DNA of 51,008 nt. Source: an uncultured Oscillospiraceae bacterium (lineage in GTDB: Bacteria; Bacillota; Clostridia; Oscillospirales; Oscillospiraceae). Location: the NCBI GenBank assembly GCA_958423465.1, contig CATZRD010000013.1:1-51008 (forward strand). The letters run 5' to 3'. The notes under the pieces were generated by a model. The model ran no database searches and was not told the DNA's origin. It was given only the letters and a program-made list of their open reading frames with translations. Shown piece after piece: positions 19,433 to 28,203 of this stretch. How positions within the stretch are numbered: position 1 is the first letter of the stretch; the number at the start of each line of letters is the position of its first letter. The translations under genes were made by a program, and so were the position numbers.

Positions 19433-19470
19433 GAAAAAGAAAAATCCACCTTTTATGGAGGAATGGCCCT

Positions 19471-19906
19471 ATGAAAAGATCTGTCAAAGCGTCGATCCTT
19501 GCAGCGGCGGCATTGGTCTGCCTGCTGGGATTAGCCAGCTGCGGAAGCGGGGGGGGCGGACGACTTCCCTGCGGGCGAACCGGTCGTGATCAAGATCGAC
19601 AGCGGGGAGGTCCGCAGTATCACTGGACTGGAAGTGACCAGGGAGCTGAGCCGGGACGATGGGATATACGCCGATCTGTACGTTGAAAACAACGGGTCCA
19701 ATCCCGTCGCGGCGTCGATCAACGGCCAGAACGAGAGAACCTTCCAAGCGGGGGAAAAGGGCCATATCCGCCTGGAGGTGACCCGGACCTTCTGGGGCGG
19801 GGACAGAGAGTACACATTCAAGGCCGTGCCCGGCGCCAATGGGGGTTCGGTCAGCCTCTGCTATGAGATCATCCAGGGCGGTGAAGAGGCCCTGCCATTC
19901 TCCTGA
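19471..19906 (+). pseudogene. Lipoprotein interrupted at a G8 tract (frameshift or phase-variable)
   Basis: ATG 19471, preceded by TATGGAGGAATGGCCCT, starts a lipoprotein signal peptide: MKRSVK, a hydrophobic core and lipobox LASC, with lipidation on Cys26. Three codons later lies a run of eight G (19549-19556). In the present sequence the frame runs on into low-complexity residues and stops near 19686. Removing one G joins the signal peptide to the frame ending at 19906, giving ADDFPAGEPVVIKIDSGEV and a beta-rich domain of about 100 residues. The promoter and ribosome binding site are strong. Explanations: slipped-strand phase variation, a decayed gene, or an assembly error in the homopolymer. 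Function is unknown. Confidence 0.7.
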
Positions 19907-19934
19907 GGCCGCCGGCACCCGGCGGCAAAAAGAC

Positions 19935-19963
19935 TTGAGTTTTGGCGGCGGGTCAGGTATAAT
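19935..19963 (+). promoter_or_regulatory. Promoter of miaB
   Basis: TTGAGT (19935-19940), 17-bp spacer, TATAAT (19958-19963), about 40 bp before the miaB start. It could drive the whole miaB-mutS-mutL-miaA-hfq run. Confidence 0.85.
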
Positions 19964-20002
19964 GAATCGTTAAGAATCAGAGAGCTGTAAGGAGAAGAGC
20001 CT

Positions 20003-21415
20003 GTGGACAGAACGCAAGTGGTGGTCCCCGCCGCGGACATTCAGCGGCAGAGGGAGTTTATCGAAAAGCTGGCGGAGATCCACCGCCGGGAGGGCCGCGC
20101 CCCCCTGGCCATGGTGGATACCTACGGCTGCCAGCAGAACGTGGCGGACAGCCAGCGCCTGATGGGGATGCTCCGGGACATGGGCTGCGGCTTTACCCGG
20201 GAGGCCATGGAGGCGGATATCATCGTGGTGAACACCTGCGCCATCCGGGAGAACGCGGAGAAGAAGGTGTTCGGCGTCATCGGCCAGCTCAGCCACGTGA
20301 AGGAGAAAAATCCGGGGGCCGTCATCTGCCTGTGTGGCTGCATGGCCCAGCAGAAGACGGTGGCGGACCGGGTCCGGGCCTCCTACCGCCATGTGGACCT
20401 GGTGTTCGGGCCCCAGGCCCTGTGGCGCTTCCCGGAGCTGCTGTACAGCGTCTACACCCAGCGCCGCCGGGTGTTCTCCATCGAGGACGAGTACGGCTCC
20501 ATTGCCGAGGGACTGCCGGTGGTGCGGGAGAGCGCCGTGAAGGCCTGGGTGTCCGTCATGTACGGGTGCAACAACTTCTGCTCCTACTGCATCGTCCCCT
20601 ACGTCCGGGGCCGGGAGCGGAGCCGGGAGCCGGAGGAGATCCTCGCCGAGGTCCGCGCTCTGGCGGCGGATGGCTGCAAAGAGATCACCCTTCTGGGCCA
20701 GAACGTCAACTCCTACGGCAAGGATCTGGATACCCCCATGGATTTCGCCGGTCTGCTGGAGGCCATCGACCAGATCCCCGGAGACTATCTCATCCGCTTT
20801 ATGACCAGCCACCCCAAGGACGCCGGGGAGCGGCTGTTTGAGACCATGGCCCGGTGTACCCATGTGGCCCATCAGCTCCACCTGCCGGTACAGTCCGGCA
20901 GCAGCCGGGTGCTGAAGGCCATGAACCGGGGCTACACCCGGGAGCAGTACCTGGAAAAGGTGCGCCTTGCCCGCGCCGCCATGCCGGACCTGGTGCTCAC
21001 CAGCGATATCATCATCGGCTTCCCCGGGGAGACGGAGGAGGAGGCCATGGAGACCGTGTCCCTGATCCGGGAGGTGGGCTACGACGCCCTCTTCACCTTC
21101 ATCTACTCCCCCCGGCCCGGTACCCCGGCGGCCAGTCTGCCGGACCCCGCCTCCCGGGCGGAGAAGCAGGCGTGGTTCGACAAGCTGGTGGACGCCCAGA
21201 ACGAGATCTCCGCCCGGCTCCACCGGGCCTATGTGGGCAAGACCCTGCGGGTGCTGGCGGACGGCGAGAGCGGCGATGAGCGCTGGCCCCTCACCAGCCG
21301 GACCCAGGGCGGCCGGCTGGTCCATCTGGCGGGGGGCAGGGAGCTGATCGGGCAGTATGTCCAGGCGAGGATCGTGGACAGCAATACCTGGGCGCTGTTC
21401 GGAGAGGTGGTATAA
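20003..21415 (+). CDS. miaB: MiaB, tRNA A37 methylthiotransferase
   Basis: This 470-residue radical-SAM enzyme adds a methylthio group to i6A37 of tRNAs. Order of parts: N-terminal UPF0004 domain with DTYGCQQNVADSQ and VVNTCAIRENAEKK plus CLCGCMAQ, supplying the three cysteines of the auxiliary cluster; the radical-SAM motif GCNNFCSYCIVPYVRGRERSR near residues 188-208; then LLGQNVNSYG, LHLPVQSGSSRVLKAMNRGYT and GFPGETEEE; and a C-terminal TRAM domain. GTG 20003 is the start, with AAGGAGAAGAGCCT in front. The i6A substrate would come from MiaA, encoded 7 kb downstream in the same run. Confidence 0.97.
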   Translation: MDRTQVVVPAADIQRQREFIEKLAEIHRREGRAPLAMVDTYGCQQNVADSQRLMGMLRDMGCGFTREAMEADIIVVNTCAIRENAEKKVFGVIGQLSHVKEKNPGAVICLCGCMAQQKTVADRVRASYRHVDLVFGPQALWRFPELLYSVYTQRRRVFSIEDEYGSIAEGLPVVRESAVKAWVSVMYGCNNFCSYCIVPYVRGRERSREPEEILAEVRALAADGCKEITLLGQNVNSYGKDLDTPMDFAGLLEAIDQIPGDYLIRFMTSHPKDAGERLFETMARCTHVAHQLHLPVQSGSSRVLKAMNRGYTREQYLEKVRLARAAMPDLVLTSDIIIGFPGETEEEAMETVSLIREVGYDALFTFIYSPRPGTPAASLPDPASRAEKQAWFDKLVDAQNEISARLHRAYVGKTLRVLADGESGDERWPLTSRTQGGRLVHLAGGRELIGQYVQARIVDSNTWALFGEVV

Positions 21416-21419
21416 GGAA

Positions 21420-21900
21420 TTCCACACCCCTTCGGGGCGGGCGGGGGGATTCTGGGGGCTGCCCCCTTTGAACCCCCAAAGAACGATTTGTTGACGCGAC
21501 GGCAAAGATTTGTGTTCTACCGAACCGCGCACCTGTGTCAATGACAGCTTTCATCGTCTACCCAACCCCTCTGCTCTGCGGTGCCTACCGCTCAAAAGAG
21601 CAATGCGGTTCGATACGCTCCAATAGATGACTCTGCCCCTTTGAAAGGGCGACAGCCGAAGTTGGACCAGCTGGTTCCATAGATCAGAACCCCGTAGGAA
21701 TCGGTGGTTCAGAGGCATTTGCAGCTCTTCACCTCCGCCGCAGTCCGACTCCAAGGGGTTCCAAGACCGTATGGTCTTGGCGCACTTTTGGGTACTTTTC
21801 CTGCGGGGGAAAAGTACCCCGCCCGTGGGTGCGGGAACCCACAAAAGCAATTTGAAGGACAATTCAAATTTTCCCCCGCCCGGCAGGGGCAAACCATAGA
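21420..21900 (-). repeat. Family-2 interspersed repeat, copy B (before mutS)
   Basis: The gap between miaB and mutS carries the repeat seen at 1.6-2.0 kb in inverse orientation: 21484-21784 is the reverse complement of about 1648-1945 with scattered differences. Hairpins include CCAAGACC with GGTCTTGG (about 21762-21781), GTACTTTTCC with GGAAAAGTAC (about 21791-21818), GTGGG with CCCAC (about 21825-21842) and ATTTGAA with TTCAAAT (about 21849-21868). The last three recur in copy D before lepA. No gene is called here. The mutS binding site AGAAAGAGG is outside the repeat. Confidence 0.75.
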
Positions 21901-21914
21901 AAGAGGAAAAAGCC

Positions 21915-24506
21915 ATGGCTGAGATCACCCCCATGATGCGCCAATACCTGGAGATCAAGGAACAGAACAAGGACGCCATTCTGTTTTTCCGGCTGGGCGA
22001 TTTCTACGAGATGTTCAACGACGACGCCCTGCTGGCCAGCCGGGAGCTGGACCTGACCCTGACCACCCGGGACCGGGGCAAGCCGGCGGAGGACCAGGTG
22101 CCCATGTGCGGCGTGCCCTACCACTCCTGCGACGGCTACATCGCCCGGCTCATCGCCAAGGGCTACAAGGTGGCCATCTGCGAGCAGACCGAGGACCCGG
22201 CTCTGGCCAAGGGGCTGGTAAAGCGGGACATTATCCGGGTGGTGACGGCGGGCACCGTGGACAGCTCCATGCTGGAGGGGAAAACCCCCAACTACATCTG
22301 CGCCGTGTATCTGGACGGTGAGCGGGCGGGGATCTGCTTCTGCGACATGACCGCGGGGAAGGCCCACGCCACCGCCGCTTCCGGCGGGGATCTGACCGCC
22401 TGGCTCATCAACGAGCTGGGCCGGTTCTCCCCGGTGGAGGCGGTGATGAACCCCGCCGCCTACGGCCAGCCCCGCCTGACGGAGGTGCTGGAGGCGAAGC
22501 TGGGCTGCCGGCGGGAGAATCTGGGGGACGAGCCCTTCCGGGAGGAGAAGGCCCGGCAGGCGGTGCTGGACCAGTTCGGCGCCGGCGCCTGCGGGAGACT
22601 CCCCGCCGGGAACAGCGCCGCCCAGCAGGCCCTGGGGGGGCTGCTGGACTATCTCCAGGCCACCCAGAAAACAGATCTCAGCTACATCAACGACTTGGAA
22701 TACTACGAGCAGGGCCGGTTTTTGGAGCTGGACCTCACCGCCCGGCGGAATCTGGAGCTGACGGAGACCCTGCGGGGCAAGGAGAAGCGGGGAAGCCTGC
22801 TGTGGGTGCTGGACAAGACCAGGACCGCCATGGGCGGGCGGCTGCTGCGGTCCTGGCTGGAGCGGCCCCTGCTGAACGTGTCCGCCATCAACCGGCGGCT
22901 GGCCGCCGTGGACGCTCTGGTGCGGGACACGGTGGGCCGGGAGGAGCTGAGCCTGACCCTGGCAGACATCCGGGACATGGAGCGGCTTTTGGGCCGCATC
23001 GTCTGCGGGTCCGCCGGCGGCCGGGACATGGCCTCCCTGCGGGCCTCTCTGGAGCAGCTCCCCCGGGTGAAGGAGAAGCTGGCGCCCTTTACCGCCGGGC
23101 GGCTGGGGGAGCTGGCGGCGGAGCTGGATACGCTGGAGGACGTGTACCGCCTCCTGTGCGACGCCATTGTGGACGACCCGCCCTTTTCCGTCCGGGAGGG
23201 GGGCTTCATCCGCCCGGGCTATCACGCCGAGGTGGACCGCCTCCACGACATCCTTTCCGGCGGCAAGGGCGTCATCGCCGAGGTGGAGGCCCGGGAGAAG
23301 GAAAGGACCGGCATCAAGGGCCTGAAGGTGGGCTACAACAAGGTTTTCGGCTACTACATCGAGGTGAGCAAGTCCTTCTACGACCAGGTGCCCGCCGACT
23401 ATATCCGCAAGCAGACCCTGGCCAACTGCGAGCGCTACATCACCCAGGAGCTGAAGGATCTGGAGCACACGGTGCTCACCGCCAGCGACCAGGCGGTGGC
23501 CCTGGAGCACCAGCTCTTTGTGGACCTGTGCCGCCTGGTAGGGAATCAGATGCACCGGATCCAGGCATCCGCCGCCGCGGTGGCGGAGCTGGACACCCTG
23601 CTGAGCTTCGCCTCAGTGGCGGCAAAGAACAACTACTGCTGTCCCACGGTGGACGACAGCGGCGTCATCGAGATCCATGACGGCCGCCACCCCGTGGTGG
23701 AGCGGGTGCTGAAAGACAGCCTCTTCGTGCCCAACGACACCTATATGGGCCGGAAGGAGGACCGGGTGGCCATTATCACCGGGCCCAACATGGCGGGGAA
23801 ATCCACCTACATGCGGCAGGTGGCGCTGATTACCCTCATGGCCCAGGTGGGGTCCTTCGTCCCCGCCAGGAGCGCCCACATCGGCGTGGTGGACCGGATC
23901 TTCACCCGGGTGGGGGCCAGCGACGACCTCAGCGCCGGCCAGTCCACCTTCATGGTGGAGATGACCGAGGTGGCGGACATCCTGAAAAACGCCACGGAGC
24001 AGAGCCTGCTGGTCCTGGACGAGATCGGCCGGGGCACCAGTACCTACGACGGCATGTCCATCGCCCGGGCGGTGCTGGAGTACTGCGCCAAAAAGCTGGG
24101 GTGCAAGACCCTCTTCGCCACCCACTACCATGAGCTGACGGAGCTGGAGGACGCCCTGCCCGGCGTGAAGAACTACTCCATCGCTATCCGCAGCCGGGGG
24201 GAGGAGCTGATCTTTCTGCGGAAGATCATCCCCGGCGGGGCCGAGGGCAGCTACGGCATCGAGGTGGCCAAGCTGGCCGGGATCCCGGAGCCGGTGATCC
24301 GCCGGGCCCGGGCCGTTTTGAAGGAGCTGGAGGACCAGTCCGGGGTGAAGCCCCGGCTCATGGCGGCCCCCAGGACCGATCAGGTCTCTCTGGAGGCCAT
24401 GGGAGAGGCGGAGGTCATCGACCGCCTCCGCCGGACCCAGCCGGACACCCTGACCCCCATCGAGGCCATGAGCCTTCTGTACGAGCTGAAGAAAAAGCTG
24501 TCCTGA
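21915..24506 (+). CDS. mutS: MutS DNA mismatch-recognition protein
   Basis: At 863 residues this is full-length MutS1. The N-terminal mismatch-recognition domain begins TPMMRQYLEIKEQNKDAILFFRLGDFYEMF, holding the Phe-x-Glu motif (DFYEMF) that contacts mispaired bases. The connector, core and clamp domains follow. The ATPase has Walker A TGPNMAGKSTYMRQ near residue 620, the VGASDDLSAGQSTFMVEM signature, Walker B LLVLDEIGRGTSTYDG and THYHEL. A C-terminal helix-turn-helix dimerisation segment ends the protein. It heads the mutS-mutL pair, separated here by a CPBP protease gene 35 bp downstream. Confidence 0.98.
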   Translation: MAEITPMMRQYLEIKEQNKDAILFFRLGDFYEMFNDDALLASRELDLTLTTRDRGKPAEDQVPMCGVPYHSCDGYIARLIAKGYKVAICEQTEDPALAKGLVKRDIIRVVTAGTVDSSMLEGKTPNYICAVYLDGERAGICFCDMTAGKAHATAASGGDLTAWLINELGRFSPVEAVMNPAAYGQPRLTEVLEAKLGCRRENLGDEPFREEKARQAVLDQFGAGACGRLPAGNSAAQQALGGLLDYLQATQKTDLSYINDLEYYEQGRFLELDLTARRNLELTETLRGKEKRGSLLWVLDKTRTAMGGRLLRSWLERPLLNVSAINRRLAAVDALVRDTVGREELSLTLADIRDMERLLGRIVCGSAGGRDMASLRASLEQLPRVKEKLAPFTAGRLGELAAELDTLEDVYRLLCDAIVDDPPFSVREGGFIRPGYHAEVDRLHDILSGGKGVIAEVEAREKERTGIKGLKVGYNKVFGYYIEVSKSFYDQVPADYIRKQTLANCERYITQELKDLEHTVLTASDQAVALEHQLFVDLCRLVGNQMHRIQASAAAVAELDTLLSFASVAAKNNYCCPTVDDSGVIEIHDGRHPVVERVLKDSLFVPNDTYMGRKEDRVAIITGPNMAGKSTYMRQVALITLMAQVGSFVPARSAHIGVVDRIFTRVGASDDLSAGQSTFMVEMTEVADILKNATEQSLLVLDEIGRGTSTYDGMSIARAVLEYCAKKLGCKTLFATHYHELTELEDALPGVKNYSIAIRSRGEELIFLRKIIPGGAEGSYGIEVAKLAGIPEPVIRRARAVLKELEDQSGVKPRLMAAPRTDQVSLEAMGEAEVIDRLRRTQPDTLTPIEAMSLLYELKKKLS

Positions 24507-24540
24507 CCGGGCGGTACTTTTAAGAAAGCGGGTGAATGCC

Positions 24541-25242
24541 GTGGCGAAACGTGGCCACACCACCTATATGACCAGCCTGGAACGGATTCTGGGGGGCGTT
24601 TTCTTTGCCATCTACCTGGTGGTGCTCCCCTTTGCGGCGGACCCCCTGTTCCGGGGGCTGGAGCGGCTCCTGGGCCGGAGCGTCCCGGACCATGTCCGCA
24701 ACATGATCTACTACTATGTCCTCTTCGCCCTGACCCTGGTGATCTTCTGGAACTATCTGGGCCGCACAACAGGGTATTTTCTGGCCGCCCCCTGGCGGAC
24801 CCTGGGAACCGTGTGCCTGGGGATGGTGGGCTTCTACGGCATGAATGAGCTGGCCCACCGGGTCTTTGCCCTGATCGTGGCGAACCAGACCAACCTCAAC
24901 GACGTGACCATCTCCGCCCAGGTGGCGGATGCACCCCGGAGCACCCTGCTGATCATCATTTTCCTGGCGCCCTTCGTGGAGGAGGCGCTGTTCCGGGGCC
25001 TGGTGTTCGGCAATATCCGGGACCACAGCCGCTGGGCGGCCTACGCCGTGTCCTGCGTCCTCTTCGCCTTCCTCCACGTGTGGCAGTTCGCCGTGGTCAG
25101 CCGGGACCTGAGCTATTTTCTGCTGATGCTCCAGTACCTGGTCCCCGGTCTGGTGCTGGCCTGGACCTATGAGCGGTCCGGCACCCTGTGGGGGAGCATC
25201 CTGCTTCACGCGGCGGTGAACGCCCTGGCGATGTGGGCGTGA
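24541..25242 (+). CDS. CPBP-family intramembrane metalloprotease
   Basis: This integral membrane protein of about 233 residues has six or more hydrophobic helices and the CPBP (Abi, type II CAAX-protease-like) motifs. Motif 1 is PFVEEALFRGLVFG, with the EExxxR-type glutamate pair and arginine; motif 2 is FAFLHVWQF with the conserved His; and NALAMWA is near the C-terminus. Family members cleave substrates within the membrane or serve in peptide-antibiotic self-protection; the role here is unknown. GTG 24541 is favoured because GGGTGA lies 5 nt ahead. GTG 24532 is an alternative. Its position between mutS and mutL suggests cotranscription, not a shared function. Confidence 0.85.
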   Translation: MAKRGHTTYMTSLERILGGVFFAIYLVVLPFAADPLFRGLERLLGRSVPDHVRNMIYYYVLFALTLVIFWNYLGRTTGYFLAAPWRTLGTVCLGMVGFYGMNELAHRVFALIVANQTNLNDVTISAQVADAPRSTLLIIIFLAPFVEEALFRGLVFGNIRDHSRWAAYAVSCVLFAFLHVWQFAVVSRDLSYFLLMLQYLVPGLVLAWTYERSGTLWGSILLHAAVNALAMWA

Positions 25243-25319
25243 TCCTGGGCAAAAGCCCCCGCCCCGGCCAAGGGAAAGAACGGTCCCGCCGCTTTCGCGG
25301 CAGAGAAAGGAGACCCCCT

Positions 25320-27227
25320 ATGCCCCACATCCAACAATTATCCCCCCATGTGGCGGACCTCATCGCCGCCGGCGAGGTGGTGGAGCGCCCCGCCAGCGTG
25401 GTGAAGGAACTGACGGAAAACGCCATCGACGCCGGGGCCTCCGCCCTGGTGGTGGAGATCCAGTCCGGCGGCATGGGCCTTATCCGGGTCACGGACAACG
25501 GCTGCGGCATCGCCCCGGAGGAGATGCCCGTCGCCTTCCTCCGCCACGCCACCAGCAAGCTGCGCTCCGCCCAGGATCTGGGGGCTATCGGCACCCTGGG
25601 TTTCCGGGGGGAGGCGCTGGCGGCCATCTCCGCCGTCAGCCGGGTGGAGATGCTCAGCCGCCAGACCGGGGCGGAGGCGGGGGCCGCCCTGTGTCTGGAG
25701 GGGGGCGCGCCCGGCGAGGTGACTCCCGCCGGGTGCCCGGAGGGTACCACCATTCTGGTCCGGGACCTGTTTTACAACACTCCCGCCCGGCAGAAGTTCA
25801 TGAAGAGCGATTCCGCCGAGGCCGCCGCCGTGGCGGCTCTGGTCCAGCAGCTTGCCCTCAGCCGCCCGGAGGTCTCCATCCGCTACATCCGGGACGGGAA
25901 GGAGGAGCTGCACACCCCCGGCGACGGGAAGCTGCTGTCCGCCGTCTACGCCGCCCGGGGGCGGGACTTTGCCCTGGGCCTGACGGAGGTGGACGGAGGC
26001 GGCGAGGGGATCTCTGTCCGGGGCTATGTCACCCAGCCTCTGGCGGGCCGGGGCTCCCGGTCCATGCAGACCTTCTTCTGCTGCGGCCGGGTCATCAAGT
26101 CCCCGCTGCTCACCGCCGCTCTGGAGGAGGCCTACGCCAACCGGCAGATGAAGGGGAAGTTCCCCGGCTGCGTCCTCCACATCGACCTGCCCCTGTACAT
26201 GGTGGACGTGAACGTCCACCCCGCCAAGACGGTGGTGAAGTTCGTCAATGAGCGGGCGGTGTTTTCCGCCGTCCACCATGCGGTAAAGGACGCTCTGGAC
26301 GGCCGTGCCGCCCCCGCGCCGGAGGTCCGCCCCGCCGCCGTGACCAACCCCCGGCAGGATTTTTACCAGACCATGGACGCCAAGACCTTCCGGGAGCGGC
26401 AGGCGGCCCCGTCCCCCCGGTCCGTCCGGCGGGAGGCCGCGCCTGCCCGGCCCGCCTTCGACCCGTCGGAGCTGGGGGGCCGGTCCCTGCTGCGGGACAG
26501 CGTCCAGCCGGGCTTCGACGCCCTCCAGCGCCGCCGTGAGGCGGCGGAGAGCGCCCCGGCGGAGAAACGGCCCGTCCCGCCGCCGGCAAAGCAGGTCCCG
26601 GAGGCCGCTCCCGCGGCTCCCGCGCCGGAGCCGGTCCAGGAGACCATGGCGCCCCCCGCCGCCGCCCCCTGGCGGTACGCCGGGGAGGTGCTGGATACCT
26701 ACATCATCGCCCAGGACGGGGACGACGTGTACCTCATCGACAAGCACGCCGCCCACGAGCGGATCAACTTCGACCGGATGCGGGCCAGCCAGGAGCCGGT
26801 GATGCGCCAGACCCTGCTGGCCCCTCTGGCGGTGGATCTCAGCCGGGAGCAGTACGCCGCTCTGCTGGACCAGCTGCCCCTGCTGGAAGATTTCGGCTTC
26901 GAGGCGGAGGATTTCGGCCAGGGCTGCCTCATGGTCCGGGCCATCCCGTCGGATCTGGATACCGGTCAGGTGCGGGAGACCCTGGAGGAGCTGGCGGACA
27001 AGCTGCTCACCGGCGCGGCGGCGGACCCGGCCTCCGCCCGGGACGCCATGCTCCACACCATGGCCTGCAAGGCGTCCATCAAGGGCGGCTGGAAGTCGGA
27101 CCCCGCCGAGCTGCGGGTACTCATCGGCAAGGTACAGAGCGGGGAGATCCAGTACTGCCCCCACGGCCGCCCGGTGAAGGTGAAGCTGACCAGATACGAG
27201 ATCGAGAAGATGTTCAGGCGGGCGTGA
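25320..27227 (+). CDS. mutL: MutL mismatch-repair protein
   Basis: This 635-residue MutL couples MutS recognition to strand incision. The N-terminal GHKL ATPase shows the IAAGEVVERPASVVKEL, DAGA, DNGCGI and GFRGEAL motifs and NTPARQKF. A long Pro/Ala/Arg-rich linker (about 350-450) precedes the C-terminal dimerisation domain with DKHAAHERINFDR, ACKASIK and CPHGRP. These are the endonuclease metal-site motifs, with the second acidic residue of the DQHA(x)2E(x)4E consensus being Asp. Incision activity, as in B. subtilis MutL, is therefore likely. ATG 25320 follows AGAAAGGAGACCCCCT; the frame is open upstream but lacks the conserved start. Confidence 0.97.
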   Translation: MPHIQQLSPHVADLIAAGEVVERPASVVKELTENAIDAGASALVVEIQSGGMGLIRVTDNGCGIAPEEMPVAFLRHATSKLRSAQDLGAIGTLGFRGEALAAISAVSRVEMLSRQTGAEAGAALCLEGGAPGEVTPAGCPEGTTILVRDLFYNTPARQKFMKSDSAEAAAVAALVQQLALSRPEVSIRYIRDGKEELHTPGDGKLLSAVYAARGRDFALGLTEVDGGGEGISVRGYVTQPLAGRGSRSMQTFFCCGRVIKSPLLTAALEEAYANRQMKGKFPGCVLHIDLPLYMVDVNVHPAKTVVKFVNERAVFSAVHHAVKDALDGRAAPAPEVRPAAVTNPRQDFYQTMDAKTFRERQAAPSPRSVRREAAPARPAFDPSELGGRSLLRDSVQPGFDALQRRREAAESAPAEKRPVPPPAKQVPEAAPAAPAPEPVQETMAPPAAAPWRYAGEVLDTYIIAQDGDDVYLIDKHAAHERINFDRMRASQEPVMRQTLLAPLAVDLSREQYAALLDQLPLLEDFGFEAEDFGQGCLMVRAIPSDLDTGQVRETLEELADKLLTGAAADPASARDAMLHTMACKASIKGGWKSDPAELRVLIGKVQSGEIQYCPHGRPVKVKLTRYEIEKMFRRA

Positions 27228-27239
27228 GGAGGAAGTAAG

Positions 27240-27704
27240 GTGGAGCTGACGTACCGGCCACTGAGGGAGGCTGACAAGCGGGCCATATGCGCCTGGCGCT
27301 ACGGCGGCGACTGCGCCATCTACGAGCTGCCGCCCTATGAGACCCTGAAGCAGGAGAAGAGAGAATTTATGGACCCGGCGGCGGAGAAGCATTATCTGGG
27401 ATTTTTCCACGGGGATATGCTGGTGGGCTATGTAAACCTCCGGGAGAGGGAAGGCCAGACGCTGGTGGGCGTGGGCGTCGCCCCGGATCTCTGCGGCAGG
27501 GGGTACGGGCAGGCCATTCTGGAGCAGGTGTTCCGCCTCTCTCAGGAGCGGTATCCGGGAAAGTCCCTGTGTCTGGAGGTGCGGGTGTGGAACCGGCGGG
27601 CCATCCGGTGCTACCACAGGGCCGGTTTCCGGATCGTGGGCGAACCCTATCAGCGCGTTACGCCCACCGGGCCGGGGTTGTTCTATTGGATGACGCGGGC
27701 GTGA
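27240..27704 (+). CDS. GNAT-family N-acetyltransferase (first)
   Basis: This 154-residue protein has a GNAT fold. The acetyl-CoA pyrophosphate-binding region reads GVAPDLCGRGYGQAILEQVF, and the C-terminal NRRAIRCYHRAGFRIVG motif is typical. The N-terminal half (YRPLREADKRAICAWRYGGDCAIYELPPYE) is characteristic of a small-molecule or protein acetyltransferase, but the substrate cannot be read. The start is GTG 27240 with GAGGAAGTAAG ahead, 12 bp after mutL, so it is in the mutL transcript. It is followed 21 bp later by a second, only distantly similar GNAT gene. Confidence 0.85.
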   Translation: MELTYRPLREADKRAICAWRYGGDCAIYELPPYETLKQEKREFMDPAAEKHYLGFFHGDMLVGYVNLREREGQTLVGVGVAPDLCGRGYGQAILEQVFRLSQERYPGKSLCLEVRVWNRRAIRCYHRAGFRIVGEPYQRVTPTGPGLFYWMTRA

Positions 27705-27725
27705 GCGTCCGGGGAGGAGATCGGA

Positions 27726-28178
27726 ATGGAGCCCATCAGAAGAGCCGCCCCGGCGGACGTGTCCCGCATCGCGGAGATCCTGGTATTCAATAACCGGCTG
27801 TATTTCTGGCCCATTTTTCAGGACGACGGCTACTCCTTCGGTGAGATGCAGGTGCTGCCGGTGGCGGAGAGCTACCTTAAAGACCCGCAGAAGCTGGCCG
27901 ACACCTTCGTCTATGACGACGGCGTGGTGAAGGGCCTGATCCAGGCCGCCGGCGGCGAGGTGGTCAAGTGCTATGTGGACCCCTGCTTTCAGTCCGGCGG
28001 CGTGGGCCGCGCGCTGCTGGACTACGCCGTGAAGCGGCTGGACGCCCGGTGGCTCTGGGCGCTGGAGAAGAACCGGCGGGCCATCCGCTTCTATGAGCGC
28101 GCCGGCTTCCACGCCACGGGGGAGCGGAAGCTGGAGGAGGGCACCCCGGAATATCTTACGCGGATGGAGAGAGACTGA
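27726..28178 (+). CDS. GNAT-family N-acetyltransferase (second)
   Basis: A 150-residue GNAT protein starting MEPIRRAAPADVSRIAEIL, the usual opening of this family. The acetyl-CoA motif is VDPCFQSGGVGRALLDYAV, followed by LWALEKNRRAIRFYERAGFHATGE. The middle (YVYDDGVVKGLIQAAGGEVVKCYV) forms the central beta strands. The substrate is unknown. ATG 27726 follows GGGGAGGAGATCGGA. It lies 26 bp before miaA. Confidence 0.87.
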   Translation: MEPIRRAAPADVSRIAEILVFNNRLYFWPIFQDDGYSFGEMQVLPVAESYLKDPQKLADTFVYDDGVVKGLIQAAGGEVVKCYVDPCFQSGGVGRALLDYAVKRLDARWLWALEKNRRAIRFYERAGFHATGERKLEEGTPEYLTRMERD

Positions 28179-28203
28179 CAGAAAGCAGGGGAGGAGGCGC
28201 GCC

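Noticed and set aside
19907..19930. Terminator after the lipoprotein gene (GCCGCCGG/CCGGCGGC)
   Set aside because: The stem is followed by A residues, not T, on the plus strand, so it does not qualify as an intrinsic terminator for that gene.
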